The position numbers and the translations under genes are program-made. Of a stretch of DNA of 64,000 nt, positions 37,001 to 47,515 are shown in pieces (the stretch's first letter is position 1; each line of letters opens with the position of its first letter). The stretch lies in assembly GCA_018806985.1 (NCBI GenBank), contig JADANN010000432.1, positions 310,001-374,000 of the forward strand, given 5' to 3'. The DNA comes from Angiostrongylus vasorum (lineage: Eukaryota; Nematoda; Chromadorea; Rhabditida; Metastrongylidae). The notes beneath the pieces are model-generated. The model saw only the letters and a program-made list of their open reading frames with translations. It did not search any database and was not told the DNA's origin.

Positions 37001-40000
37001 ATCAATGCCGAAAATTAAATCAAGAATGGGTCAACACGGCAAAGGCCGCAGGTTTAGAGCCTTCAGTTATTTCTCGACCTGAAAAACGAACATCCAATTT
37101 GCCCTGTCCTTTACTTGCTTATTAAAACACATAAGCTTACTTCAACTGATGATATTACGTCAATGAACCCATCTTCATTTAAAGTTAGACTTATCATCAG
37201 TTGTGTAGGGTGGCCAACCGATGCAATAACGTGGTTCCTAAACCTTATCCTGACCCAACTGCTAAAATTCATTCCAACCCATCTACCTAACACCAAAATA
37301 TTTCTAGACCACCTACGGTGCGCGCAACCAAACTGCACGCATGTAATGGAGTCATTCGATGTTACTTCACTTTATACCAACGTGTCGAATGATTCCGCAA
37401 TACAAGCCATTCTCGAGTTGCTCGTTGAGCACGAAAAAAAAATGTATGGCTTGTCGATTGCACAATTAATGACTCTCCTAAAACAGTGTCTTAGTTGTTC
37501 AATCTTTAGATGGTCTGGAAAATATTTTGCACAAATTAGAGGGTTGGCCATGGGGTAGCATTTAGCACCAAGCCTTGCTATCGCTTTCATCTCTAAGGTG
37601 GAAGCTCCAGTTCTCGACCACCGACCCTTACTCTACTGTCGATACATAGACGACTGCCTCGTCGTTGTTCCACACAAGAACAGATGGATGAGTGCTTTGA
37701 ATTGTTTAACCGAAAGTCAGAGTATATAAAATTTACACGACAAGAACGAAGCGAAAACTGGCTTCCATTCTTAAACATCCAAATAAAGCTCTCAAAAAGT
37801 GGCTATATAACAAAATGGTATCGTAAGCCAAGTAGTAAGAACATACTAGTTCACTACCCCTCCTCTCATCCTTCACATATGAAAAAAAGCACTTATCAAA
37901 AATATGTACCGTAGCGGCAAAAAATGTGTGCACAGGAGAAGAGGAAATGAAGGAATCGCAAAACCTGGCACGAAAAATTGCCATTTCCAATGGCTACGAC
38001 GTAGAAGCCATTCGGGTTGGACAAAAAACGTAGGGTAGTTCCCGAAAATAATGTTTCGGACGTAAGTAAGATCCCTTTTAAGCTACCCCTTCATATCAAA
38101 TAAAATAAGTTACGCCATTAAGAGATGCTTAAGAAAAAGTGGTCTTGAAAATTATATAACGATTATTGACATCCCACTCAATACCCTACGCCGTCAGTTA
38201 GTTCGCAACCGTCTCTGTGATCGTTTGTGCAGCTCAAAAAACTGTATGATCTGTCCCTAACGGGAGAGACGGGGATTGCATGAGTTCAGGTATAATATAC
38301 CTGATCTCATGTAACGCATGCAGTGAGGAATACATTGGGGGAAACGGGTAGACCACTTTGTGTCCGCATAAAAGAACATCTAGATGGGAAAGCTAAAATT
38401 CGTCAAAACACTCCTCTAGGTACGCATAGGGCACAAAAGCACAACGGCGATGATTTTGAAGTGACAGTGCGGATCCTAGCGCAGGAGTCGGAAATATCAA
38501 CGCGCAGAACTCTTGAAGCGTTTTGGATAAATTTCAAAAATCCAAAGATGAACCGGAAAGATGAATGTCTCACTATCACACGTGACCTGGCGCCCTGTTT
38601 CAAAATGATATTTTGACCTCAGAGTGTCTCGTGCACGCGACCCCACGTGAACAACGGGTGGGCCAGTCCCACTCGTAACATCACGGTGAGTAGCCTTTTT
38701 GTTCGATATGACATCTATTTAAAACTTTGAACTTCATTAATACTTTAGCCTTTTCCACCGAATAATTAAAGTATTCTATTATAAAATACGCCCAGGCTCT
38801 GAGGAAGGCGTAAATCGCCGAAACGTCAGCCATCGACCAACAACACCAACAACAACGACAACGACAACGAAGACCTATACCAACCTCGCATCAGCTAAAG
38901 AAGATCGGTTTATAAGATCATATAAATAAATATAAGTTGAAAGTAGTTTTTATATGGGTAAAAGTGTGACAATGAGGTACTTCCGCGATGCTTCAACTCC
39001 AGCTTTGGTTGTTATATAAGTATGACAAGCTATGCTGAATGCTTTTTGGAACCCTGCTTGTCAGTTCTGTCTTTCGTCCAGCGTCCAGTCAACACTGTTT
39101 GGAAGGAATCGAGTAAAACATTTTTATACAACAGATAGCAGGCAAATTGTGCGATGGCTATAAATTGCGGAAATCTTTCTTTTTACATAACTACACGATA
39201 TTGTTCGTCTTCGTTTATTGGGACGTTGCATTCCAACTGGTAACATGCGGAGAGCATAGCCAGTATGTTGATAAAGAGTGTCAGTAGATTTCTAATAAGT
39301 TCCCGTCCAATTCTATTCTGATCTGATGTCGTACAGTTATTCACTAAGGAGCATGAGCATATCACATTTCGGAAGAGAGACCACAAAGACGATATTTCAA
39401 CCCTGGCTGATTTGATCTGGAAAGAGGTACGTGGACGCGACTGTTGCGGAGATTGGACGGAATTCTTCGATGAATCCCTCCATTATCCTTCCTGATGCAG
39501 TGACTAGGCAGTCTGCGCTCTACTGGATGATTACTTTGACCTCGCAATTGAAGAAGTTCCAAAACGCACTGCAGGTACCCTTCTCAACCTATGTGGAATC
39601 AGTCAGTAGTGTCGCTCCTTGCTCTTTAAGAACCTCTTTCATCGTTGTTGTGTAGACCCTTTCATTGTCGAACACAGATTTTTAATTGTCTCTGGCTCAT
39701 GTAGATTCATACCGGCGTATCAGTTCAATTCAAAGACAAATGTCTCACGGCGATTTTCAATCTCTCGGCTTTTCTGGGACTATCGTGAACGTGATGGATA
39801 AAGCGACTGTTTCTTTATCGATATTGATGATAACTGCAAATCCCCAAAACCCAGGTGCGAACATATTCAAATCTGGAACGGCTTTGGAATTTCGTTTTCT
39901 CAAATTGAAGGGTTTTTCTCCCTTATGCGAGAAAAAAAGAAGTTTATTAAGGAAGGCAATGGCCCAAAGTCGGGCACAAGTCTAGAACAACAGTGATATC

Positions 40001-43000
40001 GTATAGCCATACACTTCAATATTTACTACGATGTTGTCGCTTTCATCTAGAAGCCTAGTTATTAGTAAGAGAAGAAACCGCCAAAGGACATGGGAGCCTC
40101 CTAACGGTGCGACTCAGCACACGGAGATCGATCATACACTCATGAGCAGAAAATGCCGCCTCTTTGGTACTCCGATTCTGCACAGGATCACCGCCCGCCT
40201 CCATGACAAGATTCCATTCCATTTTCTTCCAGCTGGAAAAGAACTCCTGTCATTGCCCAAGAAAAACGAAGCAAGTCGTCTGTGACGAAGATATTCTCAA
40301 TAAAACCCTCTCCTAGCACGATTGGCCTATAAAAGAAGACCCGACTGAGGAGTGTAAGATGGCCGAACTTGCCTCAATTCCTCAAACAAGTTCAGACAAC
40401 ATCTCTTTCATCAACAAGGAGTTGCTCGAGAAGAGGAAACTGAAGCTTGATCCTACTTTAACAAATCTAACACGGCTTATAACAAATGTCAGCTGTAAAA
40501 GACCTTTGCAGGAAGATTTACATCGGTATAGGACGAAAAAGTTGTGGGAAGCAAGTTAAAAATGACCTAATATGAAAAACTGCCGTCGGGATCCCTGCAA
40601 CTATACTGTTCCGCTATCCACCGTGATGAGCGAAAATGAGACTATCGCTAAACCTCGCACGATATTGAACTGACATCGGGAAGTTCTATAGCAATCTTTT
40701 CCGTTTCATAATCCCCGTTTCAGACCTCGAAATCCCTGTAGGAAAAGAACCGCGATCCGGATTGCCAGTTGCTCAAAAGAACCCATATTCATAGATAAAA
40801 GCAGTTTACGAGTATACCAATGCACCGGGTTCAGAGAAACCGTTCTTCGAAAGCATCATAAACTCCGTTTAATTGCCCGTATCATCTTGGCCACTCCGAT
40901 TATGTCATAGCATGACTTCCAGCGCCCAGATCATCAGGTTCTCAAAGTCAAGCATTCAGATGCTAGTATGTGTGCTTACAGGTACAGATGGCCACATAGC
41001 TTTTCCAGATTTAGGTAACTTAGAATGAGTCTGAGATGCTAGCACCGTCTTCATACTCGGCCTACCCGAATCCTGTCCTACATGGTGTTATTCCAGTGTA
41101 AGGTGAATGCAGCCCACTACACTAGTGGTTTTCCGCAGCAAATAGCCATGCACACTTCGCCGTGCTCTGACGGGAAGCCTCGACATATCCATATGGATTT
41201 TGCCATGTTTTCCCAGAGTATACGACCAATTTATTTGTACAAGTTTACTGCTAGCCACCTCCTATACAGTTCTTCACCCTCACCCAAGTGAATATAGGGC
41301 GAACGTGTAGAAAGCAATCGGTATATACGCTGAAAAATCCGCGCACACATGAATGCTTTTTACGCATGCAAGGGTCATGTCAACTCTGTACAGAAAAGAA
41401 AGGACATCCGATTCCTTAATTCGACTAGCAGCTTTTGACCCACGCTCAACTCTTTAACCACTTCTACTCGTCATAAAGACTGCTCCTTAATAGATCGACG
41501 AGGTTTATTTGACGAAAAAGTTCTGTCAATAACAACTATAAAATGATCAAGGATAAAGCTCTCGGCGTTGATCAATCGCTGAGGGATGCGCCACGCATTC
41601 GACCTCACTAAGCATCTTCGCAGGTGATTGGGTGCATATCTAGCCTTTACAATGACTCGTGGTGGCTAACCGATGTATCGAGCCAATGTTGGTATCCTTC
41701 CAGAGAAGTCTGGTACCAATTTGTCGACCCCGAGGGGATGGAGGTTACGGTGGGCCGGGGGGCGCGGGAATCGATCCCATGTGTATTGCAGGGCGCCTCC
41801 GACCACTGCGCCACACGCGCCCCTGACAAGGATTATGTGAGACGAAACTATTCCTCACTGATCCATTAGGCAAAATTACAAACTCTTCACTCAACAAGGA
41901 AAGGTTGAGAGAAATAGGCCAAAAAGTTTCATAAAACAAGCCCAATTCTGCAAAACATTACAAATATGGGCATGAACAGCGCAGTGGTAGCGATGCAGTT
42001 CAAAACGCACCAGGTACTGGTTTGAGCTCGCCCCGAATCAAATTAGCCTTCAGTCTCTCCAAGGTCGATAAATTTGCACTAGACAAAATTTCAGGGAGAA
42101 TGTACCCGACAAGCATTCAAAGACATTTATGAAGAAGACCAAACCTTCAGACAGCGGCACAACTCACACGCAAAAGCGAAGAATTTCGTGGTTGATGGAT
42201 CCAAGAAAGCGAATCGAATGAAAGATGCACTGGATCCGCATAATGCAATATGTTGCAATATGTTTGCAGAAATGTTGAAAAAAAATATGAAGCAAAGCTG
42301 GCAAACCTCCTTTCAGATCTCTCATCAGATTTTGCGTATTTCGACAAAAATCACTATAACTGCATAGCTCCGTATTGTCATAACTGATATTTGAAGGCTT
42401 CATTGCTACGAAATTCTCATAAGACTTCGTTGCAACCATCGCATCATTTAAAGCAGCACGACATCTACTCCGGAAATCACAACTTCTTCCACAGGCGAAC
42501 ATCTGGAACCAAGCATTCCACCAAATCACTTAGGCATTTCTATTTACTTAGGAACTACAATGTTACTAACAAATAAAGTCACGTCATCAGGCGCGGAGAC
42601 GTAATGAGAGCACCTAATAAAACTTTCTAATATTTCCTTACAAAACGAATACGTTCTGAAAGCTGTGAGAGTAACAGAACCTAACAAAACACTGCTATTT
42701 AGCAGCGCCAAAAACAAAGAACTAACTCCATTACCTTCTGTAGTTAGCAAGCAACATGTAAAAAGAAAAATGAAGTATAAGTTGAAGATTGGAATTATGA
42801 TATAAATGAACCTCAACTGTCGGTGCACCTAGCGGACCAAGGTATAGCGCATGTAGAATAGCCTGAGGTTCCTCGATGAAATGCGAGAACACCTCGTCTC
42901 TCATCATAAACGTTAGAGCAGCAAAGCTAAATTCAACATTATATATAGATATACATAAGTATTTCCATACGTATACATACACATGTATATGTGTATGAAC

Positions 43001-45174
43001 ATATGTATATGTACATGCATACCCATAAATACACGTATAACAGCACCCTAACTGAGTTACAAGGTGAAAATTAAATGACGAGTAGACTTAAATAGATTTT
43101 ATAACTTGAAATGCTTAACATAACGCATAAGATTACTCACCTAATCGTGCCTTTTGCATAAGCTTTTGCAACTTCTGGACCAAGAAGACGAAGTTTGTCA
43201 ATGTCGGTCGACGGATCGAGTATGTACCGAATCTGCTTCCACATTTTTGTTTCGGGAGGTAATTTGATCGGAAGGAAATACCGAATGAGTTCCACCGAAT
43301 GCTCGATTTCTAAGTGTACTCTGGCAGGACACCGCGCAGAAGTCTAAACATAACGTAAACAGAACATAAGAAGCAAAAAATATACCCTCAGGGAGATTCG
43401 TTAAGCATAGGCTTAACAAAAAATTACACGCTTTGATTACTTACTGCGTTCGCCTTCTTATTATCAGCAGTCTGAGCAGGTTTGGAAGAACATGAGACTT
43501 TCACCGAATGTGGCAACTGATAGGGTATGATAACCTAACAAAGAAATTTTGAACATATATCTTTTCAGTAGACTAATAGAGAACTTATGAAATGGAGGCA
43601 AAATACTGACCCACTTATTGTAATGGATCAAAATACGATAATGAAACCACATGTGCCTTATAATATTTTTTAAATTACTTGGATACTAGGATTGCCCATC
43701 TTCACTGGTTGCTCAAGCTCCAGGATAATTTCCCTTCTCCGGTGGCTTGCCGGTTTAGCTATTGTGGTTTCCTGGAGTGCCGAGAACAGTCAGGCTAGTG
43801 TCTTCCCAGGTCATTATCAACCCATGCAGTCGCCGCCCTTGTGGGTCAGGAGATTTGCTATCACGCAACTAGTTTGATACCAGGACGGTGGCAGATCCCG
43901 CCATTGGCTCACTCTTAGCTGGGCTTCCCGATGGAAACACCGGACTCCTTCCTAACTTAGGAGGCCCTGTTGCAGGGGATGAATGCCCCGCTGCGCATCG
44001 TAACTCAATACCCAGGAACACCTCTAAGCGACGATGAGGTGGTAAAGGAATAACACTTATCAAAATATTGTAAAACTACGAATGACAAGTACTTACGTTT
44101 AACAGTAATTCTTCCACTCTGAATAGTGACTTTGAATAGCCATCATTCACAGCAAAATCATTGCCATGAACAGCAGTAAACTTCGGTAAGTAATTGAACA
44201 ATGCCAAATAGACAGCAGGGACCTGACAGATAAACATTAACGTGGCTTCCAAACCAGTTGTAAAGTCATACCGCTGCCAATGAAAAGCAGTTAGATTCCC
44301 ATATTTCAAGCCCCAGAAGTCATCAACACTTTGGACAATAACCTTACCTTATCCCGTGGTATATGATCGAAGAGTTTCTTTGCTATTGGCAAGAATCGAA
44401 CACGAATTTCACCGCAACGATTCGGCTTTGCTGCATTAAGCTTCTCCTGTTCGACCTGACCATATATGAGATAATTTTGTCCAAGACAGAATGAAGCATC
44501 AACGGAAGCGAAATACGCAAGTACACCAAAGGACACATGTGTTTAAATTGTTGAGCTTACACGAAGTTGGTAAATTGGCTTTATTCGACCAACGTCTCGA
44601 CGACTTCGTCTTCATTAGAGGTGATGGTCCTAGGCGATGTCCACAGTCTGTTGTCTTCTCGACGTGGCGTCTTCGTCTTTGTATCGAGTCGGATATTCAT
44701 TACGTGGAGCATCTCTCGAATGAGGCATACCCACTCAGCGATGCTCTCGAGTATCGACGAGAAGTCGATATCCAGAAGACGAACTGTGGACCATCGACTC
44801 GAATCATCGGTTTTGATGAGGACGAAGACGTCGAGACGTTGGCCAAATAATACCAATTTATCGACTTCGTGTAATCTCAACAATTTAAACATATGTGGAT
44901 TATTTCACCACCGAGGTTAAATGACGGTCCGTTTGTGAAACGATAAATCACCTTGGGCCACAACAACGGGCCAAACCTCCTTGGAATGATAGCTCCATAA
45001 CCTTGTCTAGTAACTAGGAGATCCCACCTTTCGACATTGATACTGTAGCATGGCGTTTTTAGGTGCTATTCCTTCTAGATTGATTTCCAACCCTAATGAA
45101 CTTAATGCGCTTACCTTGTAGAGTTCGCAGAGATTGCATAGAATCGTTTCAAGTCTTTTTTCGCTAATATCCAT
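25096..45174 (-). CDS. MUT-7/EXD3-family 3'-5' exonuclease (DEDDy), 15 exons
   Basis: Coding exons on the minus strand: 45115-45174 (ATG), 44348-44455, 44097-44273, 43445-43534, 43141-43343, 42812-42926, 42484-42539, 33757-33843, 33293-33397, 31386-31456, 31038-31307, 30258-30364, 28124-28244, 27759-27922, 25096-25248 (TAG); ~628 aa. All junctions agree in phase. Most sites fit GT-AG consensus; the donors of exon 10 (T|GTCGCT) and of exons 7 and 8 (AA|GTT) are weak. Exons 11-15 form a DEDDy exonuclease: motif I GLDAEW, motif II FQFNEDL, motif III YAAMDAYC. The family signature GRPLDKTEQCSVWDRRPLR precedes motif III, so all catalytic acids are present. The N-terminal ~350 aa are alpha-rich without a motif I know. 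C. elegans MUT-7 acts in germline RNA silencing; related EXD3-type proteins exist, so orthology to mut-7 itself is not proven. Introns 7 and 14 are filled with transposons. Confidence 0.85.
25249..27758. other. Intron 14 of the exonuclease gene
   Basis: AT-rich, 2.5 kb. Two plus-strand ORFs (25662-25862 and 26977-27276, the latter Cys-rich) have no splice partners or recognisable motifs. No known repeat of the window lies here. Confidence 0.5.
28470..28778. repeat. Palindromic PLE-terminus remnant with (GTTGTC)n
   Basis: The left arm has TTATTTATATGATTTTATAAA..GAGGTTGGTATAGGTCTTCG and a GTTGTC-rich run. The right arm has the complement (ACCAACCTCGAATCAGCTAA..TTTATAAAGATCATATAAATAAA). The same blocks end the inverted PLE at 35536 and 38945. 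A decayed hammerhead-like motif lies at 28634-28669. Confidence 0.7.
28973..29253 (+). repeat. tRNA-derived SINE family B, copy
   Basis: Starts GGGCGCGTGTGGCGCAGTGG, box B-like GAGTCGATCCCCG, ends CAACGCCGAGAGC. Lies in intron 12 of the exonuclease gene. Confidence 0.85.
29402..29679 (-). repeat. tRNA-derived SINE family B, copy
   Basis: Inverted relative to the copy at 28973, 150 bp away. The pair could fold back on itself in the exonuclease pre-mRNA. Confidence 0.85.
29695..29830 (-). repeat. SINE-like family G fragment
   Basis: CTCAGTTTGGCTTCGAACTTTC resembles the left half of the family G fold-back. Confidence 0.45.
30497..30878 (-). repeat. Interspersed repeat family A, copy 4
   Basis: Full-length reverse-oriented copy from CAACGGTTTGCCGCC to GTCCAGGTATCGAGG, in intron 11 of the exonuclease gene. 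Confidence 0.85.
31911..32188 (+). repeat. tRNA-derived SINE family B, copy
   Basis: Diverged head (GAGCGTGTAACGTATTGGTC), then the canonical family B body and tail, in intron 9 of the exonuclease gene. Confidence 0.75.
32386..32757 (-). repeat. Interspersed repeat family A, copy 5
   Basis: Reverse-oriented copy with the family's CGTGGCTGGGAGGTGTTCC and GTCCAAATATCAAGG ends. Confidence 0.8.
32955..33230 (-). repeat. tRNA-derived SINE family B, copy
   Basis: Canonical body. Opposite orientation to the copy at 31911. Confidence 0.8.
34178..34606. repeat. Fold-back SINE, family E, copy 3
   Basis: The left arm, 34178-34275 (CTGAGATATTTGCAAAACTC), returns as reverse complement at about 34475-34606. 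The middle contains GATCTCTGCAATCAGC. Lies in intron 7 of the exonuclease gene. Confidence 0.8.
34610..35535. other. Intron 7 sequence without recognised feature
   Basis: AT-rich intron sequence between the family E fold-back and the inverted PLE. A short CAAAGCTGAA duplication lies near 35440. No exon was found. Confidence 0.4.
35536..36680 (-). mobile_element. Penelope-like element, inverted left arm (GIY-YIG end)
   Basis: A 5'-truncated minus-strand copy, the reverse complement of about 37850-38945. Frames 36496-36200 and 36234-35962 encode the RT-distal linker with a CMICP Cys pair, then the GIY-YIG nuclease (ITYLISCNACGEEYIGETGR, with RIKEH after it). It ends in the terminal block with a hammerhead-like motif at 35681-35716 and a (GTTGTC) run. 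With the full-length copy next to it, it forms a large hairpin, a common Penelope arrangement. Confidence 0.9.
36690..38945 (+). mobile_element. Penelope-like retroelement copy P1, decayed (RT + GIY-YIG)
   Basis: Plus-strand element. The N-terminal region (36702-36998) includes LSISDKGGEFVVIP. RT starts at 37115 with LIKTHK, then VRLIISCVGWPTDAITW, ESFDVTSLYTNV and GLAMG. An in-frame TAG at 37556 replaces the expected residue after GLAMG. The palm continues with CRYIDDCLVV (catalytic YIDD intact). A frameshift follows near 37690, then the FLNIQIKLS block, the Cys linker and GIY-YIG (38323-38616, with a one-base insertion near its YIG). The hammerhead-like motif lies at 38797-38830. Stops and frameshifts make the copy inactive. 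The element lies in intron 7 of the exonuclease gene on the opposite strand. Confidence 0.92.
38950..39990 (-). mobile_element. RTE-type LINE copy R4, RT fragment
   Basis: Minus-strand match to R1 from the RT region (39183-39386, with SACYQLECNVPINEDE) back to the endonuclease/RT linker (GAGAAAAACCC..GAGAA block at about 39905). Many stops. Next to it, copy R5 runs in the opposite direction. Confidence 0.75.
40020..41300 (+). mobile_element. RTE-type LINE copy R5, endonuclease end and RT remnant
   Basis: The plus-strand frame 40031-40285 carries RTWEPPNGATQHTEIDH and the HRI..R stretch corresponding to the R1 endonuclease C terminus. 40359-40559 matches the linker (SFINKELLEKRKLK). The sequence then decays toward 41300 with RT-like traces. 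Head to head with R4. Confidence 0.7.
41549..41823 (-). repeat. tRNA-derived SINE family B, copy
   Basis: Canonical copy with GTGGCGCAGTGG and GGGATCGATTCCCG on the minus strand, in intron 7. Confidence 0.85.
41968..42265 (+). repeat. tRNA-derived SINE family C, copy 3
   Basis: Head CATGAACAGCGCAGTGG and GGTTTGAGCTCGCC (diverged box B). The tail AAGCGAATCGAATGAAAG matches family C. Confidence 0.65.
43679..44050 (+). repeat. Interspersed repeat family A, copy 6
   Basis: Plus-oriented copy from TTGGATACTAGGATTGCC to CGACGATGAGGTGGTAAAGG, in intron 3 of the exonuclease gene, within 50 bp of exon 3. Confidence 0.85.
44536..44893. repeat. Family F palindromic element
   Basis: The left end (TGTGTTTAAATTGTTGAG, TTACACGAAGTTGG) is mirrored at the right end (CTTCGTGTAATCTCAACA, TTTAAACATA). 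The inner arms carry GACGTCTCGACG-type blocks. The right arm reads TTGATGAGGACGAAGACGTCGAGACGTT, a hammerhead-like arrangement. Overlapping ORFs on both strands are a by-product of the symmetry. It sits in intron 1 of the exonuclease gene. Confidence 0.75.
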
Positions 45175-45443
45175 AGAATTTCTATTAGAACAGTGAGTAT
45201 GGTATTATTCAAAATATGTCACGAGACGAAATCCTTCCAACAGCAAATCACAATTGACATGCTTGCATCGCGATTGGAGCATGAAATCTACACAGAAAGA
45301 TTTTTCTGGCAGGTTCTCGTATAAGTAATAGAGGCTTTTTTTTTCATAGAAACCCATACCATGTTTAATTTCTATACAGTGGCCTAAAATTTGATGCGAT
45401 AGGGATTTGTGTTATTGTCGCCACAACTTCGATCAATGAGCAC

Positions 45444-45690
45444 CTGTGGAGCAGTAGTTGGATGTGCCTTGCAATACACATGGCATGGATCCCGGCGCCC
45501 CAGGCCCTCCATACCTCCAAGGTCGACAATTTCGTACCAGACTTGTCCAGGAGGATAACAGCGCTGGCTCGCTACATCGCTAGGTCACCGCGAGTCATTG
45601 TAATGGCCACATATGCAATCAGTTACCTCTCATTGCGCGTCCCTAAAGGGATTGATCAACGCCGAAAGCTTTATCCTTTTTTTTACAATG
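45444..45690 (+). repeat. tRNA-derived SINE family B, copy
   Basis: Diverged head (TGTGGAGCAGTAGTTGG), canonical body and AACGCCGAAAGC tail. It lies upstream of the exonuclease start codon. Confidence 0.75.
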
Positions 45691-45699
45691 GTCTAAAAC

Positions 45700-45865
45700 T
45701 TGACGGGATAAAGAGTCGTCTTATTGTCGCTGCAACGTTATTTCCTAACCAGTACCAGAGAGGTAGAGAGAATAGACGAAGACGTCGAAGTCATAGTCGA
45801 ATAAAAGTTTTGTAACATAATCATGTGTAAGCAAATGAGCAATCTAAACAAATTTATTGGCTATT
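45700..45865 (+). repeat. Family F terminal repeat fragment
   Basis: Contains GACGAAGACGTCGAAG and GTCGAATAAAAGTTTTG blocks shared with the family F palindrome. Confidence 0.45.
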
Positions 45866-46072
45866 TGCTCCATTATGGTTAAGGTACAGTTAAGGTTAAG
45901 GTTAAGTAAAAGCGGTACAGTTAGTTAGTATCAGGAAACATCATGTCCTTAGGAAATTCAGTACTATTCAATAGTAAGAGGCGATAGGATGGCGAATAAA
46001 GCGAAAAGAAAACTCATTTCATGGAGAGGATCATCAACAAAGGGGCTCCTATACATACATTAAAGATATTCT

Positions 46073-46457
46073 CACTTACTTGGAAACTTGGACGGCCCGT
46101 CCCTCACTGGTTGTGCGGGCCCCAGCATATTCTCCATCATTCAGAGTTTTGCTGGTTTAGCCATCGTGTTTCCCTGGAGTCCCGAGGTCAGCCTGGCCAA
46201 AGGCTGTCCCTGGTCATCATCTCCACAGGCACTCGCCGCCTTTGTGGATCAGAGGGAGATTTGCCATCATGCGACTAGATTGATACCAGGACGATAGTGG
46301 ATCCTGGTATTGGTTTGCTCTTAGCTGGGCTTCCTAATGGAAACGCCGGACTCCTTTTCAGCTCAGAAGACCCTACTGGAAGGTGAAATCCCCCCACTGT
46401 ACGTTGTAGCCGACACTCAGGAACACCTCCTAGCCACGATGCGGCGGTAAATCATTG
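46073..46457 (+). repeat. Interspersed repeat family A, copy 7
   Basis: Full-length plus copy from TTACTTGGAAACTTGGACGG to CACGATGCGGCGGTAAATC. Confidence 0.85.
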
Positions 46458-46459
46458 GG

Positions 46460-47515
46460 GGGATTAAGGGTATTCACTGAATGAAACTCAAATAACTGTG
46501 TTAAATGAGTTACAAGCTAAGGTGAATAGAGAACATAAAGTGTATTATCGTTTGGAGAAGGAAGTAAGCTAAACATAAGCCTGAGTTTCCTTGTCGACGA
46601 GCAGACACCAAGGAGCATCTTATGGAGAAAGCAAAACCTTCCCAGTAACAGGTCAGTCTAGTGCTCAAAAGATCGACTTTCTAGAAACTTTGGTATAGGT
46701 AATCGATATATCTTTTTATATGTTCTTATGAATGGCTTTGTGGTTCAATGGCTGACGTTTCGGCGGCTTCGCCTTCCTCAGAGCCGCTGCTAGACAATCC
46801 GTGTGTTGTGTATGGGGGGATGATGGATGTAAATGGTCTAATGCTCTCGCTTACAGATGGATAATAACGGTTTAGGCTGGTCTATGAGTTCTTTGTCTTC
46901 GAGAATATCATCTAATTCGCTGAAAGTATAAAAGTACCGTTGTTCACTTGTACAATCATCGGCTGAGGAGAACCTCTGTAAATACCCTCAGGGATAATTT
47001 ACTTCCGTTAACACTGTGTTTTTTCCCTATCTCGTTCTTCACATAACGTTTCTACTCCTTGTAGTAGAATTGAGTTCTCGAAGATCTTCGATGTATGAAA
47101 CCAATCCGGCCTCTTTACGTAATCTGTCTAATTCATCGACGTCGTTTTATAATAACGCATTGATTCTACCATAGGCTAAAGTAACCAAGTTTTAAAACCA
47201 TGCATGTGAGGGTAATTCAAGTCCTGCATGGCAGCACGCAAAGGAATCACTACTCTTACTGCTGATTTCATCGATGATGCATTGTCTGATGGCAACCCTA
47301 CAGCCTTACTAGGCATATCAACGACGCCTCAACTTGGTACGTCCTACGTCATGTAGTGTAATATAAGTTTCTATGGAATTCATGTTAATTCTTTCCATTT
47401 GGAAACTATTAAGCGCTTCCTCATCTATGATACAAAGAAACTTGGAAGGAAGGCTAACGTATCTCAGTGATTTGATGTGATGTTGACAAATTCTATGTCG
47501 ACATTACTTCACCCG
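46460..47515 (-). other. PLE terminus and unassigned coding-like pieces
   Basis: 46665-46790 is a minus-strand PLE terminal block with a hammerhead-like motif at 46751-46785. Upstream on the minus strand there is an exon-like piece (about 46848-46915, ELDDILEDKELIDQPKP, between TTTCAG and GTAAGC) and a short charged frame near 47000-47110 (DELDRLRKEAGLVSYIEDL). I could not join them in phase and do not recognise them. Confidence 0.4.

Noticed and set aside
44491..44920. Overlapping 100+ codon ORFs on both strands
   Set aside because: They lie within the family F palindrome; symmetry of the element produces mirrored open frames.
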